Below the pieces are notes generated by a model that saw only the letters and a program-made list of their open reading frames with translations, was not told the DNA's origin and searched no databases. From Desulfobacteraceae bacterium (GTDB taxonomy: Bacteria; Desulfobacterota; DSM-4660; Desulfatiglandales; HGW-15): 8,088 nucleotides of DNA. The DNA lies in NCBI GenBank assembly GCA_003819975.1, contig RPPU01000180.1, forward strand, positions 1 through 8,088, read 5' to 3'. A program made the position numbers and the translations under genes. This document shows, in pieces, positions 1 to 5,256 of the stretch (position 1 is its first letter; the number at the start of each line of letters is the position of its first letter).

Positions 1-8
1 AAGCGGGC

Positions 9-44
9 AATTAGGAATTAATAATTAGTAATTAATAATTATTT
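9..44. repeat. AT-rich tandem repeat, possible UP element
   Basis: This stretch is almost pure A+T. The 12-mer AATTAATAATTA occurs twice, at 16-27 and 30-41, giving a 14-base period. It lies directly upstream of a promoter-like pair at 45-73, so it could act as an A+T-rich UP element bound by the RNA polymerase alpha subunit. It could equally be one more member of the repeat families that fill the spacers of this window. The repeat is visible; the role is inferred. Confidence 0.5.
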
Positions 45-73
45 TTGACGTCTTGCATCTGAAGGTTTTTGAT
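45..73 (+). promoter_or_regulatory. Candidate sigma70-type promoter for the thioesterase gene
   Basis: TTGACG at 45-50 matches 5 of 6 bases of the -35 consensus. TTTGAT at 68-73 matches 4 of 6 bases of the -10 consensus. The spacer is the ideal 17 bases, and the element follows an A+T-rich tract. Transcription would begin near base 80, giving a leader of about 115 bases that contains the 103-167 hairpin. This was judged by eye only. Confidence 0.35.
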
Positions 74-102
74 CGGCTTCACGTTGCAGTTTCAGTCTTT
101 TA

Positions 103-167
103 TCGTGATCGTTGTCGTAATCGTTTTTTCGGATCGAATTCGATTGCGATTGCGACAACGATCACGA
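103..167 (+). repeat. Long hairpin in the leader of the thioesterase gene
   Basis: Bases 103-117 and 153-167 are a perfect 15-bp inverted repeat. Pairing continues inward through one G-T wobble (118/152) to give a 21-bp stem of 103-123 with 147-167. The 23-base loop contains a 12-bp perfect palindrome at 133-144 with the core GAATTC. The hairpin ends 29 bases before the start codon at 197, and there is no T-run after it, so it is not a standard terminator. It may be a palindromic intergenic repeat or a leader regulatory structure. Confidence 0.6.
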
Positions 168-196
168 CAACGAATAAATCACAAAGGGGAGACCCC

Positions 197-637
197 ATGC
201 GTTGGCTGGAAGTAGAAGAGATCGTGCGGTTCAATGAGGTCGATTCCTGGAAGATCGCCTGGTACGGCCATTATATGGCCTGGTTCGAGGTGGGGCGCAT
301 GGCGCTTTTGCGGCGTTTCGATCTTTTACCGGGCCAGATGACCGATCTGGGTTTTATCGCGCCGGTGATCCGGCTTAAGTGCGATTACAAACATTCGGCC
401 TGCTGCGGCGACAGAATTCTGATCCGCAGCACGGCTTTGAAGCCGGAAATTACCGCCCTGATCTTTCAGTTCGAGATCCTGTCCGCAGTCGACCGGCGCA
501 TGCTGGCCAAAGGCGAGACCATGCAGGTGCTTTTGACGACCGGCGGCAAGATGATTTACCGCTTGGAAGGCGAGTTGGAGAAAAGGATCATGGGGTTGAT
601 CGGGTATTGTAAGGAAGAAGAGGGTTCAAGGGCATAG
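197..637 (+). CDS. Acyl-CoA/acyl-ACP thioesterase, YbgC/4HBT hotdog family
   Basis: This is a 146-residue cytoplasmic protein with the size and layout of a single hotdog-fold thioesterase, an enzyme that hydrolyses acyl thioesters of CoA or acyl carrier protein. The N-terminal block VRFNEVDSWKIAWYGHY (residues 10-26), followed by MAWFEVGR, matches the family signature. Asp16 is at the expected catalytic position, followed by the long hotdog helix. Start: the ATG at 197 has a purine-rich AAAGGGGAGA ribosome-binding site just upstream. The frame is open back to an ATG at 53, but that extension would translate the leader hairpin and is rejected. The closeness to a KS/CLF-like pair suggests it releases or proofreads chains made by that synthase, like the thioesterases of aryl polyene clusters. 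The last residues (GSRA) and the TAG stop are encoded by a G-rich spacer repeat. The family is clear; the substrate is inferred. Confidence 0.88.
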   Translation: MRWLEVEEIVRFNEVDSWKIAWYGHYMAWFEVGRMALLRRFDLLPGQMTDLGFIAPVIRLKCDYKHSACCGDRILIRSTALKPEITALIFQFEILSAVDRRMLAKGETMQVLLTTGGKMIYRLEGELEKRIMGLIGYCKEEEGSRA

Positions 638-722
638 GAGAAGGGCTCAAGGGGTCCAGGGATCGAGGGGTCAAGGGTGATAGAAAAGGGACCAAGGGGT
701 CGAGGGTTCAAGGGTGTAGGGG
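622..722 (+). repeat. G-tract array with G-quadruplex potential
   Basis: Runs of three or four G recur about every eight bases, separated mostly by TCAA-, TCGA- or TCCA-like linkers. Two sets satisfy the classical G-quadruplex rule: 651-677 (loops of 4, 5 and 4 bases) and 696-722 (loops of 4, 5 and 4 bases). All G-tracts are on the coding strand, so the quadruplexes could form in the 3' end of the thioesterase mRNA as well as in DNA. The first tracts overlap the end of the gene. Confidence 0.6.
626..652 (+). repeat. 27-bp direct repeat, copy 1, containing the thioesterase stop codon
   Basis: This segment is repeated at 844-870 with 26 of 27 bases identical (C at 646 versus T at 864). The TAG stop of the thioesterase gene is at 635-637, inside the repeat. 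The second copy lies in noncoding DNA. Confidence 0.75.
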
Positions 723-771
723 CAGGCGTAGAGACATAAAATCGTCTCTACGGTGCCCCCGTGCCTGCCCT
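686..771 (+). repeat. 86-bp perfect direct repeat, copy 1, with internal palindrome
   Basis: This segment is identical to 867-952 over 86 bases. Its 3' half folds on itself: GTAGAGAC (728-735) pairs with GTCTCTAC (744-751) around an 8-base loop, and GGGCAGGC (720-727) pairs with GCCTGCCC (763-770) outside an 11-base one-sided bulge. GGGGCA (719-724) can instead pair with TGCCCC (754-759), so two alternative outer stems exist. It has no coding capacity. A palindromic, non-autonomous mobile repeat (MITE- or REP-like) is the simplest reading. Confidence 0.8.
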
Positions 772-791
772 GCAAGAGTTAAAGAAAAAGC

Positions 792-829
792 GAATATCGA
801 ATATCCAATACTGAATGTCGAATAATGAA
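792..829. repeat. Short A+T-rich GAATATCGAA-type repeat tract
   Basis: Variants of GAATATC/GAATGTC are repeated here (GAATATCGAATATCC at 792-806, then a CTGAATGTCGAATAATG stretch), with an imperfect palindromic TCGAATATC core. It sits between the two copies of the 86-bp repeat and appears to be another spacer repeat family. No function can be read from it. Confidence 0.4.
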
Positions 830-843
830 GTGTGAAGAAAAGG

Positions 844-870
844 TCAAGGGCATAGGAGAAGGGTTCAAGG
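844..870 (+). repeat. 27-bp direct repeat, copy 2
   Basis: This is the second copy of the 626-652 repeat, with one mismatch. It runs directly into copy 2 of the 86-bp repeat; in copy 1 the two are separated by an extra G-tract block at about 653-685. Confidence 0.75.
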
Positions 871-952
871 GACCAAGGGGTCGAGGGTTCAAGGGTGTAG
901 GGGCAGGCGTAGAGACATAAAATCGTCTCTACGGTGCCCCCGTGCCTGCCCT
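867..952 (+). repeat. 86-bp perfect direct repeat, copy 2, with internal palindrome
   Basis: This is the second copy of the 686-771 element, offset by 181 bases and identical throughout. The same palindrome occupies about 901-951. The G-quadruplex-type array lies at 877-903 (loops of 4, 5 and 4 bases). Perfect identity in noncoding DNA implies recent duplication, gene conversion or selection. Confidence 0.8.
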
Positions 953-986
953 CGGGAAAAGATTAAGAAGATCTCGCGTAAAGGAC

Positions 987-1013
987 GTAATTTCAAAAAA
1001 AACCTGAAATTAC
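987..1013. repeat. 9-bp inverted repeat (hairpin)
   Basis: GTAATTTCA at 987-995 is exactly complementary to TGAAATTAC at 1005-1013, with a 9-base A-rich loop. There is no following T-run on the plus strand, so a rho-independent terminator is not supported. Confidence 0.5.
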
Positions 1014-1018
1014 TCCAA

Positions 1019-1034
1019 TGGCGCAAAGACGCCA
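1019..1034. repeat. Small TGGCG/CGCCA hairpin
   Basis: TGGCG (1019-1023) pairs with CGCCA (1030-1034) around a 6-base loop. It lies next to the 987-1013 hairpin within the repeat-filled spacer. It is probably part of the same intergenic repeat mosaic. Confidence 0.35.
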
Positions 1035-1066
1035 AGAGAAAAATAAATATTGAAGAATGAAGAAAA

Positions 1067-1092
1067 GGGATCAAGGGGCCAAAGGGGTAGGG
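1067..1092 (+). repeat. Fourth G-quadruplex-type motif
   Basis: Four G-tracts (1067-1069, 1075-1078, 1084-1087, 1090-1092) are separated by loops of 5, 5 and 2 bases. The linkers resemble those of the 622-722 array. From here to the next gene (about 1093-1228) no convincing promoter was found. TATAAA at 1210-1215 lacks a -35 partner and would place the RNA start after the ribosome-binding site. Confidence 0.45.
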
Positions 1093-1228
1093 AGGATGAA
1101 AAAAGCAGAAAACCATTTTTTACCACGAAATAATTTTCCGCCTGCGGTCATTTTAAGGCCGGTAGCCGAATAACTATGTTAAAAAGTAATCGATCGGATT
1201 GCGATCAAGTATAAAAAGGAACTCATTC

Positions 1229-2464
1229 GTGATTAACCATCAGAAAAAACGCCGGGTGGTCGTAACCGGGCTGGGCATTGCCAGCTCGATCGGCACCTCT
1301 CTCACGGTTTTCAAACAAAATCTTTTTAACGGGGTCTGCGGCATCGGTCCGGTCACGCTCTTCGATACCAGCGGTTATACGGGCAGTCCGGGCGCCCAGA
1401 TCCCCGACGCGGCTTTGCAGGCGGCTTTCAGCCCCAGGGAATTGACGCGTTGTTCGCGTTGCGATTTGTTGGGGCTGTTGGCGGCCAAAGAACTGCTGGT
1501 AGACTCGGAAGAAGTGTTTCGGGATTGCCCGCGGGAAAAGATCGGGGTGATCATGGGCGGCGGAGCCGGGGGCATGCTGACCTGGGAACGCCACCGGCGG
1601 CCGCTTTGGCTCGGCAAAAAGTCACGACCCGCGGCTTTGTTGTCGGCGGCCTGCGGCACCCTGGCCGATCGCTTTGCCAATACCTACGGGCTGGGCGGGC
1701 TGCGCACTACGATCGCCACGGCTTGTTCTTCCAGCGCCACGGCTATCGGCTACGGGTTCGACCTGATCCGCAGCGGCAGCCAGGAGATGGTGTTGGCGGC
1801 CGGCAGCGAGGCTTTTTCCGAACTGACTTTCAGCGGGTTCAACTCCTTGCGGGTGGTGGACCCGGAATACTGCAAACCCTTCGACAAAAACCGGCAGGGG
1901 CTTTCCCTGGGCGAAGGCGCCGCCATTCTGATTTTGGAAGAATACGAGCGAGCCGTGCGCCACGGCAAGACCCTTTATGCCGAGGTTTTGGGGTATGCCG
2001 TCAACTCCGATGCCTATCATATGACCGCGCCCCATCCCGAAGGAGCCGGCATGATGAAAGTCATGGAACGGGCCCTGAAGAACGCCGAAATCGCTCCGGA
2101 AGCAGTGGATTACATCAATGCCCACGGCACGGCCACTAAAGCCAATGACCAGGCCGAGACCCTGGCGATCAAGCGCCTGTTCGGCGAGCATAAAGCGCGC
2201 CGCCTGGCCGTCAGCTCCACCAAGTCCATGGTGGGTCATTGCCTGGGTGCGGCCGGCATTGTGGAAGGCCTGGCCACGGTTTTGGCTTTGGCCGGGCAAA
2301 AAGCGCCGCCCACCATCCATTATCAAACTCCGGACCCGGCCTGCGATCTGGATTATGTGCCCAATCAGGCCCGTTCCCTGAACATGCAAATCGCGCTGAG
2401 CAACTCGTTTGCTTTCGGCGGCAACAACACGTCGGTCGTGTTTAGAAGAGTAGAAAAGTCATGA
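1229..2464 (+). CDS. Beta-ketoacyl-ACP synthase, FabF-like (KS-alpha type)
   Basis: This protein catalyses decarboxylative Claisen condensation, extending an acyl chain by two carbons from malonyl-ACP, in the cytoplasm. With the GTG start at 1229 it has 411 residues, the normal FabF length. That start is chosen because AAGGA at 1216-1220 lies 8 bases upstream; a TTG at 1199 in frame has no such site. The thiolase-fold active site is complete: Cys166 in the TACSSS motif, His299 in the NAHGTAT motif, and Lys332 and His337 in the STKSMVGH motif. The C-terminal FAFGGNNTS loop is also present. Its stop overlaps the start of the next gene (ATGA), which suggests coupled translation and a heterodimer with the catalytically dead partner. 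It could be mistaken for housekeeping FabF, but the pairing and the thioesterase and radical SAM neighbours favour a specialised lipid or polyketide pathway, such as aryl polyene- or ladderane-type clusters. Confidence 0.9.
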   Translation: MINHQKKRRVVVTGLGIASSIGTSLTVFKQNLFNGVCGIGPVTLFDTSGYTGSPGAQIPDAALQAAFSPRELTRCSRCDLLGLLAAKELLVDSEEVFRDCPREKIGVIMGGGAGGMLTWERHRRPLWLGKKSRPAALLSAACGTLADRFANTYGLGGLRTTIATACSSSATAIGYGFDLIRSGSQEMVLAAGSEAFSELTFSGFNSLRVVDPEYCKPFDKNRQGLSLGEGAAILILEEYERAVRHGKTLYAEVLGYAVNSDAYHMTAPHPEGAGMMKVMERALKNAEIAPEAVDYINAHGTATKANDQAETLAIKRLFGEHKARRLAVSSTKSMVGHCLGAAGIVEGLATVLALAGQKAPPTIHYQTPDPACDLDYVPNQARSLNMQIALSNSFAFGGNNTSVVFRRVEKS

Positions 2465-3678
2465 GCGCTATCGTATTCACCGGCATGGGCATTATCAGCC
2501 CGTTGGGCATCGGCCGCGAGGCCTTTTGGGAAAACTGTTGCGCGGCGCAGCACGGATTCTGCAAGATCAAGGCTTTTGATACGACGCGGATGCGGTGCGA
2601 TGTGGCGGCGTTGCCGGAGCATTTTCAGCCGGGCCAATACATGCCGGCTGCCGAATACCGCAAAATGAGCCGCCTCTCCCGCATGGCCACGGCCGCCAGT
2701 ATCGAGGCAATGAAAGAGAGCGGTTTGAAATTGGAAAGCATGGACCGGGACCGGATCGGGATTGTTTTGGGAACGGCTTTCGGCAGCAGTTCCCATTTGG
2801 ACGAGTTTTATCTGAGCTTTCTCAAAGACGGACCCCGGGGCGCGCAACCGTTTTTGTTTCCGGAAACGGTTCAAAACACCGCGGCCAGCCATGTGGCGAT
2901 TTATCATAAAATTCCGGGCCCCAATGTGACTTTTTGCCAGAACGAGCTTTCAGCCGAGTCGGCCCTGGCCTACGCGATCAATCTGCTCGAACAAGACCTG
3001 GTGGATGTGGTGCTGACCGGCGGGGCTGAAGAGGTCTCTTTCACCCAGTTCGAGTGTTTTCATGCCCTGGGCGCTTTGAATCCGATCAAAATCAATGAAG
3101 GCGATGTCATCAAACCAAGGCTGCGGGGCGGGCATATCCTGGGCGAAGGCGCGGGCGTGTTGGTCCTGGAGCGGGAAGAGTTCGCCCGCAAGCGCGGCGC
3201 TCGAGTTTACGGTCGAATGGGAGCCTGTGTGCTGCAGGGCGGACAAGCCGTCATCGGCCATTATGCGCGAGAGGGTCGCGCCCTGGGCCGGGTCATGGAG
3301 CAAGCCCTGGAACAGGCCGGGCTTAAGGCGCGGGAAGTCGACCAGCTCGATTTGGGCGCCAATTTTTCCGGTGAACTGGAGGATCTGGAGTACAGCCGGA
3401 TTAAACAAATGTTTGAAAACATCCGGCGGGTAACGCCCCTGAAATATCTGCTGGGCGAGTGCAGCGGCAGCAGTTCTTTGAGGATCGCGGCCGGTTTGTT
3501 GAGCCTGAAAGAACAGAGGCGGTTGCCGACCCTGGATGTCGAAATTTTAAAAGCCTCCGGGTCCCATGACCTGATCTGGGAACCGGCTCAAACCGGTTTG
3601 ACGCGGAATGTGCTCATGACTTTTGCCACCTACGGCGGGGGAGTGGGGGCGGTGGTTTTAAGAAAGGTTGAAGCCTAA
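2461..3678 (+). CDS. Ketosynthase-like chain-length factor (KS-beta), active site lost
   Basis: This 405-residue protein keeps the ketosynthase frame: an N-terminal TGMGIISPLG, a GPNVT lead-in to the active-site loop, LTGGAEE, GEGAGVLVLE, and a C-terminal FATYGGG loop. The catalytic residues are gone. At the nucleophilic Cys position the sequence reads CQNELSAES, so Glu162 aligns with Cys. The first catalytic His is replaced (LGANFS, Gly299). The second is Glu333 (KYLLGEC), although Lys328 remains. This is the pattern of chain-length factors, which pair with an active ketosynthase and shape the pocket that sets chain length. In aryl polyene synthesis the ApeO ketosynthase works with the ApeC chain-length factor in this way. 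The 4-base ATGA overlap with the intact ketosynthase supports a 1:1 complex. Alignment was by eye, so residue assignments may shift by one or two. The stop codon lies in an inverted-repeat arm. Confidence 0.85.
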   Translation: MSAIVFTGMGIISPLGIGREAFWENCCAAQHGFCKIKAFDTTRMRCDVAALPEHFQPGQYMPAAEYRKMSRLSRMATAASIEAMKESGLKLESMDRDRIGIVLGTAFGSSSHLDEFYLSFLKDGPRGAQPFLFPETVQNTAASHVAIYHKIPGPNVTFCQNELSAESALAYAINLLEQDLVDVVLTGGAEEVSFTQFECFHALGALNPIKINEGDVIKPRLRGGHILGEGAGVLVLEREEFARKRGARVYGRMGACVLQGGQAVIGHYAREGRALGRVMEQALEQAGLKAREVDQLDLGANFSGELEDLEYSRIKQMFENIRRVTPLKYLLGECSGSSSLRIAAGLLSLKEQRRLPTLDVEILKASGSHDLIWEPAQTGLTRNVLMTFATYGGGVGAVVLRKVEA

Positions 3679-3773
3679 AGGCTGAAGTGCTTAAGGTCGG
3701 AAAGAAAGGGTTCAAGGGGCCAAGGGTTCAAGATCAGGAAAAAACGCTTTTTCTTTTTCAGTCTTTAGCCTTC
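3670..3773. repeat. Imperfect inverted repeat with G-tracts between KS-beta and radical SAM genes
   Basis: Bases 3670-3687 match the reverse complement of 3756-3773 at 15 of 18 positions; both arms are CTGAAGGCTAAAG-like. The left arm contains the TAA stop of the preceding gene (3676-3678). Between the arms lie three G-tracts (3708-3710, 3716-3719, 3724-3726) with TTCAA and CCAA linkers, the same family as the array at 622-722. Further CAGTCTT units follow to about 3786. This could weaken read-through, but no clear terminator is present. Confidence 0.55.
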
Positions 3774-3805
3774 AGTCTTCAGTCTCCTCTCATTAAGGTT
3801 TATTC

Positions 3806-5146
3806 ATGCGTGTCTTATTGATTTCTCCGAATATCGAAAACCTGCCGGACCCGGTTTTTCCCATCGGCCTGGCCTGCATTGCCGGCGCGCTGAAAGCGCG
3901 GGGAATTGAATATCGGGTGCTGGACCTCTGTTTTGCGGAGGATTTCGAAGCGGCGATCCGGGGCGCCCTTGAAGAATTCGCGCCCGAGGTCGTGGGTCTT
4001 TCCCTGAGAAATCTGGACAATGTCAGTTATCCCAACTATGTTCCCTACCTGCCTTTTTATCGGCAAGTGGTGGAAGTCATCCGCAAAAACAGTCAGGCCA
4101 AGATTGTCCTGGGGGGTTCCGGGTTTTCGCTGTTGCCGGAACAAATCTTGGATCATTTGGGCGCCGATTGCGGCATCGTGGGCGAGGGCGAACAAGCGTT
4201 GCCAAGATTGTTGCGCGAGATGGAAGCAGGTCGAGACATCAAGCAGGGAGTGTTGCCCGGCGGATTCATCGAAGATTTGGACGGGCTGCCGCCGGCAGAC
4301 CGCACCGGTTTTGATCTGAAAAAATACCATGAAGCGGGCGGCATGGCCAACCTGCAGACCAAGCGGGGTTGCCCGTTCGGGTGCGTTTACTGCACCTATC
4401 CCGTGATCGAGGGTTCGCGCATCCGCATGCGCGACCCAAAACGGGTGTGCGACGAGATCGAAGGGCTGCTGCAAGAAGGGATCACGCATGTTTTTTTCAC
4501 GGATAACGAATTCAATTTTCCCGAAGACCATGCCGAACGGATCTGCCGGGAGATGATCGCGAGAAAACTGGCCGTCAAATGGAGTTGCTATGCCAATCCG
4601 GCTTTCGTGGATCGGCGCCGGGTCGCGTTGATGCGGGAGGCCGGCTGTACCGGCCTGGAATTCGGCAGCGACGCCGCCCAGGCGGGCATGTTGGCCAACC
4701 TGGGAAAGAACTTCAGCGTGGCGGATCTGCAAAGAGCGTCAGAGGCCTGCCGGGAAAGCGGGATGCCTTTTTGTCATTCTTTGCTTCTGGCCGGACCGGG
4801 CGAGACCATGGCGAGCGTTCAGGAGACCCTGGAAACCATCCTGGGATTTCAAGCGACGGCCGTGATCTGCATGGCGGGTATCCGCATATTTCCGGGCACG
4901 CGCCTGGCGGCGATTGCGGAGCAGGAGGGACTGGTCGATACGCAGACCGATTTTCTGACGCCCCAGTTTTACCTGGCGCCGGCGGTCAAGGACGATATAG
5001 TGCCTTTGTTGACGGAATTCGCCCAAAAACATCCCAACTGGATTTTTCCGGGGTTGAACATTCGAATGAATAAGTCGCTTCAGGAAAAACTCAGGCGCTT
5101 CGGCATTAAGGGGCCGTTATGGGAGCATATGAAGAAGAGGGGATGA
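3806..5146 (+). CDS. B12-binding domain radical SAM enzyme, probably lipid/polyketide-modifying
   Basis: This 446-residue enzyme has two recognisable parts. Residues 1-140 form a Rossmann-like cobalamin-binding domain (MRVLLISPN start, a PIGLACIAGALKARG helix, VLGGSG and GIVGEGEQALP). The radical SAM core follows, with Cys189, Cys193 and Cys196 (CPFGCVYC) as ligands of the [4Fe-4S] cluster that cleaves S-adenosylmethionine. The later FFTDNEFNFP, LEFGSD and LLAGPGET segments are typical of B12-type members. Such enzymes methylate unactivated carbons or rearrange carbon skeletons, and many sit in lipid gene clusters (the hopanoid methylase HpnP is one known example). Start: ATG at 3806 with AAGG at 3795-3798. 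It lies 127 bases after the KS/CLF-like pair on the same strand, so it probably belongs to the same pathway. The substrate is not readable from sequence; methylation, cyclisation or ring contraction are all possible. Confidence 0.88.
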   Translation: MRVLLISPNIENLPDPVFPIGLACIAGALKARGIEYRVLDLCFAEDFEAAIRGALEEFAPEVVGLSLRNLDNVSYPNYVPYLPFYRQVVEVIRKNSQAKIVLGGSGFSLLPEQILDHLGADCGIVGEGEQALPRLLREMEAGRDIKQGVLPGGFIEDLDGLPPADRTGFDLKKYHEAGGMANLQTKRGCPFGCVYCTYPVIEGSRIRMRDPKRVCDEIEGLLQEGITHVFFTDNEFNFPEDHAERICREMIARKLAVKWSCYANPAFVDRRRVALMREAGCTGLEFGSDAAQAGMLANLGKNFSVADLQRASEACRESGMPFCHSLLLAGPGETMASVQETLETILGFQATAVICMAGIRIFPGTRLAAIAEQEGLVDTQTDFLTPQFYLAPAVKDDIVPLLTEFAQKHPNWIFPGLNIRMNKSLQEKLRRFGIKGPLWEHMKKRG

Positions 5147-5256
5147 AATAAGTGAAAAGGGAAGGGTAAAAAACAAAAAAGTCGGTTGAAATGTCGCCCG
5201 ATTACGAGTTGAGCGGGTTTCAAGTTTGCGCCCTTTATATAATGGAAACTGAACTT

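Noticed and set aside
53..196. N-terminal extension of the thioesterase from an ATG at 53
   Set aside because: It would translate the promoter-like region and the leader hairpin, gives a low-complexity peptide, and lacks a ribosome-binding site; the ATG at 197 has one and begins at the family's normal N-terminus.
622..1092. CRISPR array
   Set aside because: The repeats are unequal in length, only two copies of the longest exist, and there are no regular spacers or nearby cas genes.
889..1116. Minus-strand open frame of 75 codons
   Set aside because: It runs through the 86-bp repeat, hairpins and G-tract region; the peptide reflects repeat composition and has no ribosome-binding site or family features.
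1199..1228. TTG start at 1199 for the ketosynthase
   Set aside because: GTG at 1229 has an AAGGA site at a spacing of 8 bases and gives the usual N-terminus; the TTG has none and its extra residues overlap that ribosome-binding site.
1622..2389. Long minus-strand open frame (255 codons) opposite the ketosynthase gene
   Set aside because: It is the antisense of a clearly conserved FabF-like gene with intact catalytic motifs; long antisense frames are common opposite GC-rich codons.
3735..3790. Rho-independent terminator after the KS-beta gene
   Set aside because: The A-rich/T-rich stretch around 3738-3757 makes only a weak A-T stem, and the stronger inverted repeat has no T-run after it.
3815..4732. 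Long minus-strand open frame (305 codons) opposite the radical SAM gene
   Set aside because: The plus strand encodes the full cobalamin-binding and radical SAM motifs; the antisense peptide has no recognisable domain.
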